This document shows, piece by piece, positions 14,916 through 22,041 of a stretch of 22,041 nucleotides of DNA. The DNA comes from CAZAFM01 sp964484395 (GTDB lineage: Bacteria > Campylobacterota > Campylobacteria > Campylobacterales > CAZAFM01), in assembly GCA_964484395.1 (NCBI GenBank), contig CAZAFM010000033.1, positions 1-22,041 of the forward strand, given 5' to 3'. The notes beneath the pieces were generated by a model. It did no database searches. It was given only the letters and a program-made list of their open reading frames with translations, and was not told the DNA's origin. The position numbers were made by a program, and so were the translations under genes. The first letter of the stretch is position 1, and each line of letters starts with the position of its first letter.

Positions 14916-14936
14916 AAGATTTTAGAGAGGATGTAG

Positions 14937-15758
14937 ATGCAGATAGCAAAAACTATAAATGAACTAAAAGAGTTAAGAGCTGGACTTAAAGGCACTGTAG
15001 GGTTTGTTCCTACTATGGGGGCGCTTCATAGTGGGCATTTGAGTCTTATTCGTAGAAGCAAGGAGGAGTGTGAGAGTAGTGTTGTTTCTATATTTGTAAA
15101 TCCTACGCAGTTTTTAGAGGGTGAGGACTTTGAGGCTTATCCAAAAAAGCAGAGTGCTGATCTTGATATTTGTCGTAGGGCTGGGGTTAATCTGGTTTTT
15201 ATACCACGAAGTGATGAACTATATTTTGATGATGATATAAGAGTAGTAGCTCCAAAGTGTAGTGGGTATTTGCTAGAAGGCGCTAAAAGACCTGGTCATT
15301 TTGATGGGGTGCTTAGCGTTGTTCTGAAGCTACTAAACTTAGTTACTCCCCAAAAAGCCTACTTTGGGCAAAAAGATGCACAGCAGCTACTTTTGATAGA
15401 AAAAATGGTAAGAGAGCTTTTTTTGGATGTAGAGATAGTTGGATGTCCTACTGTAAGAGAGGATAGCGGCTTGGCTCTGAGTAGTAGGAATGAATATCTA
15501 AGTAGTGAGGATAAAAAAGAGGCACTGAAGTTAAGTTTTGCCCTAAAAAAAGGTGCTAAACTTCTAATGGATAAAGAAACCAGTGCTATAAAAATAAAAC
15601 AGAGCATCATCAGTGCCCTTGAGGGTGTAGATATAGAGTATGTAGAGATTGTAGATAGAGAGCTTAAAAGGATTGATGTAGTCAAAAAAGGAGAGTCAAT
15701 CCTGCTGGGTGCTATCAAAGTTAATGGTGTGAGGCTCATTGATAATATCTGGGTTTAG
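14937..15758 (+). CDS. panC: Pantothenate synthetase
   Basis: 273 aa, standard length. PanC joins pantoate and beta-alanine using ATP, via pantoyl adenylate, in vitamin B5/CoA synthesis. It has the nucleotidyl-transferase motif PTMGALHSGHLSLI (25-38, HxGH at 31-34), the pantoate-binding region IFVNPTQF, FGQKDAQQ and the SSRNEYLS (KMSKS-like) motif. ATG at 14937 follows GAGAGG; an ATG six bases earlier is followed directly by TAG. No panB or panD is nearby. The stop is 57 bases before feoA, which has its own Fur-like site. Confidence 0.97.
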   Translation: MQIAKTINELKELRAGLKGTVGFVPTMGALHSGHLSLIRRSKEECESSVVSIFVNPTQFLEGEDFEAYPKKQSADLDICRRAGVNLVFIPRSDELYFDDDIRVVAPKCSGYLLEGAKRPGHFDGVLSVVLKLLNLVTPQKAYFGQKDAQQLLLIEKMVRELFLDVEIVGCPTVREDSGLALSSRNEYLSSEDKKEALKLSFALKKGAKLLMDKETSAIKIKQSIISALEGVDIEYVEIVDRELKRIDVVKKGESILLGAIKVNGVRLIDNIWV

Positions 15759-15779
15759 CTATATTTTAGAGCATTATAT

Positions 15780-15785
15780 TATAAT
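15780..15785 (+). promoter_or_regulatory. -10 element of feoAB
   Basis: Perfect TATAAT 30 bases before the feoA ATG, overlapped by the Fur-like box. The -35 region is not consensus. Confidence 0.5.
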
Positions 15786-15796
15786 AACAATTATCA
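15782..15796 (+). promoter_or_regulatory. Fur-like box upstream of feoAB
   Basis: TAATAAC-A-ATTATCA matches the 7-1-7 Fur motif (TGATAAT-n-ATTATCA) at 12 of 14 positions; the right half is perfect. It overlaps the -10, where Fur with iron would block transcription. This fits iron-repressed ferrous uptake genes. Confidence 0.65.
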
Positions 15797-15815
15797 TTTA
15801 TAAGGTTGAGAAGTT

Positions 15816-16043
15816 ATGAATCTATATGAAGCAAAAAAGAACATAAATTATAGAGTAAAAAACATAGATGGAGATAGTGAGCTTAAGTCAAGACTAGCTT
15901 CTTTTGGTATATCTAAAGAGGCTTCTATAAGAGTGGTAGCTTATGGAGCTATGAAGTCTACTATAAATGTAGAGGTAGAAGAGAGCGGATGTGTAGCTCT
16001 AAGACATAGTGAGGCAAAAGCCATAGAGGTAGAATATGAGTAA
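15816..16043 (+). CDS. feoA: Ferrous iron transport protein FeoA
   Basis: 75 aa, single SH3-like FeoA domain. MNLYEAKKNINYRVKNIDGD and SRLASFGISKEASIRVV follow the usual pattern, including the glycine turn before the second strand. FeoA is a small cytoplasmic protein needed for FeoB activity. ATG at 15816 follows AAGG/GAGAAG. Its last 8 bases overlap feoB, so the two are translationally coupled and both lie behind the Fur-like site. Confidence 0.93.
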   Translation: MNLYEAKKNINYRVKNIDGDSELKSRLASFGISKEASIRVVAYGAMKSTINVEVEESGCVALRHSEAKAIEVEYE

Positions 16044-18147
16044 AACAATAAGGGTAGCCCTAGTCGGTCAGCCAAATGTCGGCAAATCACTACTGATAAA
16101 CTCCCTAAGTGGTTCGCATCTAAAGGTTGGCAACTTCAGTGGAGTAACAGTAGAAAAAGCAGAAGCAAATCTAAAATTTCGTGGTTATGAAATAATAATA
16201 ACTGATCTTCCAGGAACATACGCCATACAAGACTACACTTTAGAAGAGCGTGTTGCAAGTGGGTTTCTGAAAGACAAGGAGTATGATGTAATACTTGATA
16301 TAGTTGACTCTACAAACCTCCAAAGAAACCTTTTTTTAACAGCACAGCTTATGGAGCTTGGGCAAAAAATGGTTCTAGCACTAAATATGAGTGATGAAGC
16401 AAAAAAAGAGGGTATAGATGTAGATAACAAACAGCTAACCAATGTACTGGGCTTTCCTGCCATAAAAGTTTCAGCTGCTAAAAAAACCGGACTTGATGAG
16501 CTTCTTGAGGCGGTCGTGAAGGCTTTTGAAGAGCCTTTATGTGAGCCAAAAAGAGTTTATAGTGATATGGTGGAAGAAAGCTTAAATGATATAGGAGAGT
16601 TTATCGAGGCAAAGCCACTAGGATGGCTTAAAGAAGCTAAACTTGGCAAAAGAGAGCTAGTAGTTGGGCTTTTAAAAAAAGATAAATACATCTACTCACA
16701 GATACATGATAAGCCTATATGGATGGAGCTTCAGCCACTTGTAAATAAGCACTTACAGAAACTATACAAAGTATATGCCAGTGAAGATGCAAAAGAGATA
16801 TTTGATATAGAAGCTAGAAGTTTTGCTAGAGGAGCAGTAAAAGAGTGTGTAAGTAGAGCCAAAATGGAAGAGAGAAATCTAACACAAAGAATAGATACCA
16901 TACTACTTCATAAGATTTTTGGTATTCCTATATTTCTCTTTTTTATGTGGAGTATCTTTCAGCTAACTTTTGAGTTAGGCTCTATACCTGCTGATTGGAT
17001 AGATGCACTTTTTGTATCTATTGGTGAAGGGATTAAAAACTCCATACCAAGTGAGGCTATCGCTTCACTTTTAGGAGATGGTGTTATTGGTGGAGTTGGT
17101 GCGGTTATTATGTTTTTGCCAAACATTATGATACTTTTTTTTGGTATTGCTCTACTTGAGAGTACTGGGTATATGAGTAGAGTGGCGTTTTTACTTGATG
17201 GGTTTTTTCATAAGTTTGGACTTCATGGGAAGAGCTTTATTCCACTTGTAACTGGATTTGGTTGTTCAGTTCCAGCATATATGTCTACAAGGACTTTGAA
17301 AAGTAAAAAAGATAGGATTCTTACACTTTTTATCATCAACTTTATGAGTTGTGGAGCTAAACTTCCTGTTTATGTGCTTTTTATTGGTGCCTTTTTGCCA
17401 GAGAGCTATGCTGGGAATGCTCTATTTGGGTTGTATATATTTGGGGCTCTTGTAGGGCTAGTTCTGGCTAAAATCCTAAGAATGACAGTTTTTAGAGAGA
17501 AAGATGAGCCTTTTGTTATGGAGATGCCAAAGTATAGAGTTCCAAGTCTCAGACTTATATGGTTTATGATATGGAACAAAAGCTGGATGTATCTTAAAAA
17601 AGCTGGTACTTTTATACTTGCAGCCTCTATGCTAATATGGTTTGCTAGTAACTATCCAGCTAATGACGCCCTAGAAGCTAAATACAATCAAAAAATAGAG
17701 CTAGCAACTACAGCAGAAGAAGTGTCAAGTCTAAGTCATGAGTATAGTCAAAAAAGAATAGAAGCAAGTTATCTAGGAGAGGTTGGGAAGTTTATAGAGC
17801 CAGCTTTTGCTCCTCTTGGGTTTGACTGGAAGATGAGTGTGGCACTTGTAGCAGGTCTTAGTGCTAAAGAGGTTGTTGTCTCAACACTAGGAGTACTCTA
17901 TTCATTAGGTGATGAGGTTGATGAGGAGAGCAAAACTCTAAAAGAGATACTATCCTCCTCCATCCCTCTTGCTTCAGCTATGGCATTTATAGTTTTTGTG
18001 ATGTTTTATAATCCTTGCTTAGCAGCAACTGTTGTCTTTGGCAAGGAAGCAGGTGAGGTTAAGTATATCTACTATAATTTTATCTTTACAACTATAGTTG
18101 CATACATATTTGCGCTACTTGCTTATGTGATATTTAGTGCTATATAA
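16036..18147 (+). CDS. feoB: Ferrous iron transporter FeoB
   Basis: 703 aa inner-membrane Fe2+ transporter with an N-terminal GTPase. G1 is GQPNVGKS (11-18), the G2 Thr is T38 in GNFSGVTVEK, G3 is DLPG (57-60) and G4 is NMSD (117-120). After a helical GDI-like region the membrane domain starts near 292. It contains the Gate motifs VTGFGCSVPAYMSTRTL and FMSCGAKLPVYVLF, with the cysteines thought to lie in the iron path. A second Gate-like block ends near FYNPCLAATVV. G1 has Val where many homologues have Ser, still within P-loop rules. No feoC follows. Confidence 0.97.
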   Translation: MSKTIRVALVGQPNVGKSLLINSLSGSHLKVGNFSGVTVEKAEANLKFRGYEIIITDLPGTYAIQDYTLEERVASGFLKDKEYDVILDIVDSTNLQRNLFLTAQLMELGQKMVLALNMSDEAKKEGIDVDNKQLTNVLGFPAIKVSAAKKTGLDELLEAVVKAFEEPLCEPKRVYSDMVEESLNDIGEFIEAKPLGWLKEAKLGKRELVVGLLKKDKYIYSQIHDKPIWMELQPLVNKHLQKLYKVYASEDAKEIFDIEARSFARGAVKECVSRAKMEERNLTQRIDTILLHKIFGIPIFLFFMWSIFQLTFELGSIPADWIDALFVSIGEGIKNSIPSEAIASLLGDGVIGGVGAVIMFLPNIMILFFGIALLESTGYMSRVAFLLDGFFHKFGLHGKSFIPLVTGFGCSVPAYMSTRTLKSKKDRILTLFIINFMSCGAKLPVYVLFIGAFLPESYAGNALFGLYIFGALVGLVLAKILRMTVFREKDEPFVMEMPKYRVPSLRLIWFMIWNKSWMYLKKAGTFILAASMLIWFASNYPANDALEAKYNQKIELATTAEEVSSLSHEYSQKRIEASYLGEVGKFIEPAFAPLGFDWKMSVALVAGLSAKEVVVSTLGVLYSLGDEVDEESKTLKEILSSSIPLASAMAFIVFVMFYNPCLAATVVFGKEAGEVKYIYYNFIFTTIVAYIFALLAYVIFSAI

Positions 18148-18200
18148 TTACTAGTATATCTAGGGGATTGTTGATTTATCAAAAGAGGTAGATGTACTAA

Positions 18201-18575
18201 GGTCATTATATTTTAGAGATTATTTGGATACTAATACTGCCACTACTATTCTTTTTTTTCGAATAAACTTTGGGTTTTAGAAAGTAAGAAAGTAAGGAAT
18301 ATACAAGATGAGCTATTTTTTGTAAATGATAGAGAGTTTTATGTCAAAAAAAGAGAGGACAATCTAGTAAAACACAGAGAATATAAACTAAACCCACAAG
18401 AGTATCAAAAGCGACTATCAAACCTTAGTAGCATCAAAAAAGCAAAAGCCTTACTCTCTAAAAAGGCTCGCTTATCTGCTATATCACACCATATCACAAA
18501 GAGAACACTCTAGAGGAGATTTCCCAGCTTATGGATATAAAACCAGATTAGATAGTGTGGATAGATGATGCTTAA
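18201..18575 (+). pseudogene. Decayed gene downstream of feoB
   Basis: This covers most of the 439-base gap after feoB. A hydrophobic stretch YILEIIWILILPLLFFFF (18207-18260) reaches an 8-T run (18252-18259). In the next frame SNKLWVLESKKVRNIQDELFF continues with REFYVKKREDNLVKHREYKL and about 40 more residues. Near 18490 the frame changes again to YHKENTLEEISQLMDIKPD, TAG, then IVWIDDA and TAA at 18573-18575. Joined, this is a small protein with one N-terminal TM and a basic cytoplasmic part, broken by two frameshifts and a nonsense codon. I do not recognise the family. The first frame has no clear start codon. Confidence 0.55.
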
Positions 18576-18586
18576 CCATAACGCTC

Positions 18587-20119
18587 TTAAACACCCTCCC
18601 ACTCCATCTTTTCTATATTTCTCTTTTTTGAATTAAACTCAATTCCTATGAGATATATTGGAATATCTGAATTTAGGTATTTTTCTTGATAGTTTCTCCC
18701 TTTTATTTGAGAAAGAGCACTGCCCTTGTCTACTTTGAACTCAAAAATATAGATAGCACTCCCCATCTTTATGGTCATATCTATTCTGCCTTTATTGGTA
18801 ATATCTTCGGGAATAATCTCAACTCCAAGACTTGCAAAGTAAGCATATAGCACACTTGCGTAAAATCCTTCGTACTTATCTAGCTGGTTTTTTGTAAAGT
18901 TGTGATAGGAGATAGAAGCGTAAAGAGATATTAGGTTTGTTTTCAGAGATTCTAGGTTGTTTGAGAGGAGGGATTTGTAGATTCCACTTTGAGATTTATG
19001 TCTCTCAGAGTGGGCTATTTTCTCTATAAAAAGATTGTTAAACGAGTGTTTTGTTTCAAAGTTTGGGAAGTCTAGTTTATAAAGGGGCATATTGAACATA
19101 TCAGTAGTTTTCTCTTTTATGCTCAAATAACCAGCCTGAAAGAGTATAGCTTCTAAATCCAAATCCTCTATATCAAAGCTATTTATTAGTGACTCTCCAG
19201 CTTCTAGGTTTGAGAGATTTGGGAGGAAGTATTGTTTATCTTTTATGAGTTTTACCAAAAATGTAGGAGTGCCAGTCTCAAACCAGTAGTTTTTGAACTC
19301 TTTTTCTGGATTGTCTAAAAATAGTAGTATGTCAAAAGGATTATACAGAGAATCCCCAAGCCAAGAGTAGCCATTATACCATCTCTTTACCGCTTCTAAA
19401 TCAACACCGTCTAAATGCTCTTCGAAGGATTCTTCTAGGTTTGTCTGAGTGTATCCACAGATAGTAGAGTATCTAGTATCAAGTGATATGTCTTGTAGGT
19501 TGTTTAGCCCGCTGAATATAGAAGCTTTAGCAAACTTAGATACTCCAGTTAAGAATGCAAATCTCAAATCCGCATCTGCTCCTTTTATGATAGTATAAAA
19601 CCCTCTTAAAATCTCTCGCATCTCAAGTGCAAGAGGAGTATCTTCAATGTTATCTAATATCGGTTTGTCATACTCATCTATGAGGATTACTACTTTTTGG
19701 TTGTATTTGTCTTTGAGTTTTGTGATGAGTTCTTTAAATATCTCATAATATTCATCTCTTTTGATCTCTACTTCATATTGTTGTGCTATATCTAGCAGTC
19801 TATTTTTGATATAGAGTGCTAATTTTTCTGCTGAATTTGCCTTTTGATTTCCAAAGTCCACCCTAATCACTGGATATTTTAGATTCCAATCATACTTGTC
19901 ATATATATGTAACCCAAGAAAAAGCTTCTTGTTTCCTTCAAAGATATTGTGCAGAGTATCAATAAACAAAGACTTCCCAAATCTCCTAGGGCGAGAGAGG
20001 AAGAAGTACTGATATCCAGAGTCTAGAAGTCTTAAAGCCTCTGGTGTTTTATCTATATAGACATAATCATCACTTCTAATTTTTTGAAATGTTTGGATTC
20101 CTATTGGGAGTTTTTGCAT
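18587..20119 (-). CDS. AAA-ATPase-like / PD-(D/E)XK nuclease-like protein (DUF1703 type)
   Basis: 510 aa from the ATG at 20119; a GTG three bases upstream is less likely given AGGAG spacing. It begins KLPIGIQTFQKIRSDDYVYIDKT, typical of the AAA-ATPase_like family (PF09820 type). The Walker A-like RPRRFGKS is at 43-50 and Walker B VVILIDE at 143-149. The C-terminal domain has a PD-(D/E)XK-like core with D447 (GRID), E460 and K462 (FEFK), matching the DUF1703 nuclease-like family. These proteins are often multicopy in bacteria and their role is unknown; a link to mobile DNA has been suggested. It is intact and transcribed alone from an extended -10 promoter. Confidence 0.9.
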   Translation of the reverse strand: MQKLPIGIQTFQKIRSDDYVYIDKTPEALRLLDSGYQYFFLSRPRRFGKSLFIDTLHNIFEGNKKLFLGLHIYDKYDWNLKYPVIRVDFGNQKANSAEKLALYIKNRLLDIAQQYEVEIKRDEYYEIFKELITKLKDKYNQKVVILIDEYDKPILDNIEDTPLALEMREILRGFYTIIKGADADLRFAFLTGVSKFAKASIFSGLNNLQDISLDTRYSTICGYTQTNLEESFEEHLDGVDLEAVKRWYNGYSWLGDSLYNPFDILLFLDNPEKEFKNYWFETGTPTFLVKLIKDKQYFLPNLSNLEAGESLINSFDIEDLDLEAILFQAGYLSIKEKTTDMFNMPLYKLDFPNFETKHSFNNLFIEKIAHSERHKSQSGIYKSLLSNNLESLKTNLISLYASISYHNFTKNQLDKYEGFYASVLYAYFASLGVEIIPEDITNKGRIDMTIKMGSAIYIFEFKVDKGSALSQIKGRNYQEKYLNSDIPIYLIGIEFNSKKRNIEKMEWEGV

Positions 20120-20146
20120 CACTGGACTCCTCTTTTTTTATGTAGG

Positions 20147-20155
20147 ATTATATCA
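20147..20155 (-). promoter_or_regulatory. Extended -10 promoter of the AAA/PD-(D/E)XK gene
   Basis: On the minus strand TGATATAAT, an extended -10 with a perfect TATAAT, about 27 bases before the ATG at 20119. The -35 is poor. Confidence 0.5.
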
Positions 20156-20213
20156 CAAAGAAAGGTGGAGGTTTTTATATGAGCTAATCTTAGTGTAAGC
20201 TATAAAGTATGAG

Positions 20214-20390
20214 TTATAAAAGAAATCTAGCATAGGAAGACTGGGCTAGTGGAACTGATATTTCAAAAACAGCGGGGAGGTTTACACTCTGACTACCACA
20301 TCACTGGATATTCCACTTCTTCTTATCATCGATACACTCGGAAGTTTTACTAAGTGCAAGCACTGTTGAAACAAAAACATATCTCTTCAT
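20214..20390 (-). pseudogene. Truncated exported-protein gene downstream of the two-component pair
   Basis: ATG at 20390 with AGGAG five bases upstream opens MKRYVFVSTVLALSKTSECI, which looks like the start of a signal peptide. It stops at TGA (20303-20301) after 29 residues; the same frame then stays open for 28 further codons to TAA at 20214. A promoter with direct repeats lies just upstream. This appears to be the 5' end of a lost periplasmic protein gene. It could instead be a genuine 29-residue peptide. The rest of the 348-base gap 20120-20467 holds only promoters. Confidence 0.45.
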
Positions 20391-20419
20391 TAGCTCTCCT
20401 AAAATTTTTTGGAGCTAAT
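20389..20419. repeat. Inverted repeat over the start of the 20390 ORF
   Basis: ATTAGCTC (20389-20396) and GAGCTAAT (20412-20419) are perfect 8-bp arms. On the minus-strand transcript the 3' arm reaches into the ATG and the ribosome-binding site lies in the loop next to it, so the structure could affect initiation. Confidence 0.4.
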
Positions 20420-20449
20420 TCTATATTGTGTGTGTTAATTATGTGTTAA
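20420..20449 (-). promoter_or_regulatory. Promoter of the 20390 ORF
   Basis: On the minus strand TTAACA (20449-20444), 18 bases, TATAGA (20425-20420). The leader to the ATG would be about 23 bases. The -35 lies within a direct repeat. Confidence 0.45.
20431..20449. repeat. 11-bp-period direct repeat, possible OmpR-family operator
   Basis: TGTGTTAA occurs at 20431-20438 and 20442-20449, separated by TTA. The 11-base period puts both copies on one helix face, the usual geometry for OmpR/PhoB-type regulators, and one such regulator is encoded just upstream at 21661-22041. Confidence 0.5.
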
Positions 20450-20467
20450 ACCCAATATAACTTCAGC

Positions 20468-21664
20468 TTATAATAACTCTACAAAAAAAAGATTATATCC
20501 ATCTTGATGCTCATATCTTAGATTAAGATTGTGTGCTTTTAAAATCTCTTTTACTATGTACAGTCCTAGTCCTAGGCTCTCACTCTGGGTGTTTGAGATG
20601 CTGTAGTATGGTTTTGTTATCTCATCCATGGAGGCTTCTATTTTTTTGCCATAACTTTTGAAGATAAGTTTTTTTCCATCACTTTCTATGTAGCATTTTT
20701 TGTCACTTGAGTGTTTCAGAGCGTTTTCTATGAGGTTTTTAAAAGCAATACTCATCATCTCCAAATCCACGATAATATCTATATTTTCAGCACTCTCAGA
20801 TATGTTTTTATCACTCAAAAGAAGTTGATATGATGCCTCTAGTACATGAGTTAGTGTGTAGGGTTTTAGATTTAGAGTTAGGTTTTTGGAGTTTAGGCGC
20901 TCTATTTTGGCAAACTCATCTATTTGTGAATTTAGCTTCTCTAGGTTTTTGATAATTCTATCTCTATTTACTCCACTCTCTAGCATCTCACTAGCAATCC
21001 TAGCTTTTGTGATGGGGGTTTTTAGCTCATGCATAATTAATCTTAGGAAAAGCACTCTTGATTCAAGTAGGGATTTTATCTTTTTTGCTGCACTATCAAA
21101 AGCATTTGCAACATCTGCTATCTCATCTTTTTTGTTGCTTTTGCACTCTATATTATCACCATTTGAAAACTTCTCAATCTCTTGCTGAAGTTTTTTTAGA
21201 GGTGTTATTGAGCGATATATAAGTAAAAAAGCAACAAACAAAACTGAATTAAGCACAGCATATACAAAAAACAGCATAGAAGAGGACATTGTTTGCAATT
21301 CACAATTTTTTATATAGTAGTTATTATTTTTATATCTTAGCTCCATTAGTGTATCTGTGCCTTTTTGATAGATTCTATAGCCTCTATTTTGGTGGAAGAT
21401 TTGGTCAAGAATAGTTTTTGAACTATCTATGAACTCTTTTGCCCTCTTTGGCTCCAATAGTTTGATGTGATCTATCTGCTCTATAGATAACCCAAGTCGT
21501 AGCTGAAAGATAATCTGCCTAGCTAGCTCAAAATAGCTCTTCTCAACCCTCTTTAGCTCCAAATCTTTTTGAGTATGAACAAATGCAAAAAACATCCCAT
21601 TAAAAACAACCAGCACAAAGACAAAAACAGCAACTATCTTAAAGGCTAAAGAGTGTATGTTCAT
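20468..21664 (-). CDS. Sensor histidine kinase (ArsS/CprS-like)
   Basis: 398 aa inner-membrane kinase. TM1 lies at about 7-29, a periplasmic sensor domain at 30-128, TM2 at about 129-150 and HAMP at 150-200. The dimerisation box MHELKTPITKAR has the phospho-acceptor H212. The ATPase has an N box NLIENALKHS (310-319, N314) and a G2 box LGLGLYIVKEI (364-374). The G1 box is not the usual DxGxG but FKSYGKKI (335-342), a departure I associate with the epsilonproteobacterial ArsS/CprS group. ATG at 21664 overlaps the response regulator stop by four bases (ATGA). The signal sensed cannot be read from sequence. Confidence 0.92.
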   Translation of the reverse strand: MNIHSLAFKIVAVFVFVLVVFNGMFFAFVHTQKDLELKRVEKSYFELARQIIFQLRLGLSIEQIDHIKLLEPKRAKEFIDSSKTILDQIFHQNRGYRIYQKGTDTLMELRYKNNNYYIKNCELQTMSSSMLFFVYAVLNSVLFVAFLLIYRSITPLKKLQQEIEKFSNGDNIECKSNKKDEIADVANAFDSAAKKIKSLLESRVLFLRLIMHELKTPITKARIASEMLESGVNRDRIIKNLEKLNSQIDEFAKIERLNSKNLTLNLKPYTLTHVLEASYQLLLSDKNISESAENIDIIVDLEMMSIAFKNLIENALKHSSDKKCYIESDGKKLIFKSYGKKIEASMDEITKPYYSISNTQSESLGLGLYIVKEILKAHNLNLRYEHQDGYNLFFVELL

Positions 21665-22041
21665 ATTAGCTTATACCCTACGCCTCTTACTGATTTTATG
21701 TATTTTGGCTCTTTGGGATTCTCTCCAATCTTGTGTCTTAATCTGCCTATTATGACATCTATACTTTTTAGCCCTGAATCATAGTCTATGGAGTCTATAT
21801 TTTCTAGTAGTTCCTCACGAGTAATGGCTCTGCTTTTGTGCTTTAGTAGGTATGATAGTATCTCAAACTCAGCTCTTGTAAGATTCAAATCTCTTTCTTG
21901 TAGTTTTGCTTCTAGTTTTTGGTAGTTGAGTGATATCTCTTTGTCTGTTGGTGGAGTTGATTTTGTATATCGTCTTAGGACTGCTTCTATTCTTGCTTCA
22001 AGCTCTTTTGGATCGTATGGTTTTGGCAAGTAGTCATCAGC
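21661..22041 (-). CDS. OmpR-family response regulator, 5' end outside window
   Basis: 126 residues visible, entering at the end of the receiver domain: ADDYLPKPYDPKELEARI carries the conserved Lys-Pro of receivers. A linker leads into a winged-helix DNA-binding domain (about 30-126 of the visible part) with RAEFEILSYLL, AITREELL, the recognition helix SIDVIIGRLRHKIG and the wing VRGVGYKLI. It is the partner of the histidine kinase that overlaps its stop. The phospho-acceptor Asp lies outside the window. The direct repeat at 20431-20449 is a candidate target. Confidence 0.95.
   Translation of the reverse strand, partial: ADDYLPKPYDPKELEARIEAVLRRYTKSTPPTDKEISLNYQKLEAKLQERDLNLTRAEFEILSYLLKHKSRAITREELLENIDSIDYDSGLKSIDVIIGRLRHKIGENPKEPKYIKSVRGVGYKLI

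Noticed and set aside
15359..15739. A 126-codon ORF antisense to panC
   Set aside because: Ser/Leu-rich shadow of panC codons with no start signals; the same pattern recurs opposite most genes here.
20301..20303. In-frame TGA followed by Cys in the 20390 ORF, as a possible selenocysteine codon
   Set aside because: No SECIS-like hairpin follows it, no known selenoprotein motif is present, and the downstream 28 codons do not resemble a conserved domain. Truncation is simpler.
1..22041. CRISPR array, tRNA, rRNA, insertion sequence or phage integrase
   Set aside because: No regularly spaced repeats, no tRNA-like or rRNA sequence and no transposase or integrase motifs were seen on either strand by eye. 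A small structured RNA could still have been missed without a covariance search.

Overview
The window looks like chromosomal DNA of a Campylobacterota (epsilonproteobacterial) species, probably a free-living Sulfurimonas/Sulfurovum-type relative. The evidence is low GC with AGA/ATA/CTA-rich codon use, a ppiD-like–ftsA–ftsZ cluster away from other dcw genes, an RF2 gene without the programmed frameshift, feoAB under a Fur-like box, many c-di-GMP proteins and an ArsS/CprS-like histidine kinase. The genus assignment is inference from gene content; no search was run.

Layout. 1-881 (minus, cut by the window edge) is a fused gene: a CBS pair joined to a TM-HAMP-class III nucleotidyl cyclase whose codon use differs from the first part. 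1085-3061 (minus) is a membrane c-di-GMP phosphodiesterase with a periplasmic CxxCH haem-attachment motif, behind a perfect TTGACA-17-TATAAT promoter. 7202-3194 (minus) is the operon ppiD-like, ftsA, ftsZ. 7404-8699 (plus) is bioA, preceded by a 29-codon ORF and a hairpin; its 3' end overlaps convergent yciH.

9120-12793 is an accessory patch: an intact RHH/RelE-type toxin-antitoxin pair with a palindromic operator, a broken recQ, an active-looking diguanylate cyclase, an antitoxin next to a PIN toxin with an in-frame stop, and a MazEF/PemIK-like pair reduced to a frameshifted antitoxin and about 12 recognisable toxin residues. This debris abuts the 3' end of mlaF, which is cotranscribed with prfB and has no mlaE/mlaD beside it here.

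On the plus strand from 14937 come panC and then feoA-feoB with overlapping reading frames. Two further decayed genes lie between prfB and panC and after feoB. 18587-20119 (minus) is an AAA-ATPase/PD-(D/E)XK protein. The window ends with a two-component pair (response regulator cut by the edge, histidine kinase). Downstream of it is a truncated exported-protein gene whose promoter carries an 11-bp-period direct repeat of the kind OmpR-family regulators bind.

The housekeeping genes cover cell division, translation termination, biotin, pantothenate and ferrous iron uptake. What stands out is the number of small decaying genes between them, several still with a promoter and ribosome-binding site, and three different second-messenger enzymes. 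Not all broken frames need be real: single-base lesions at homopolymers could be sequencing errors.
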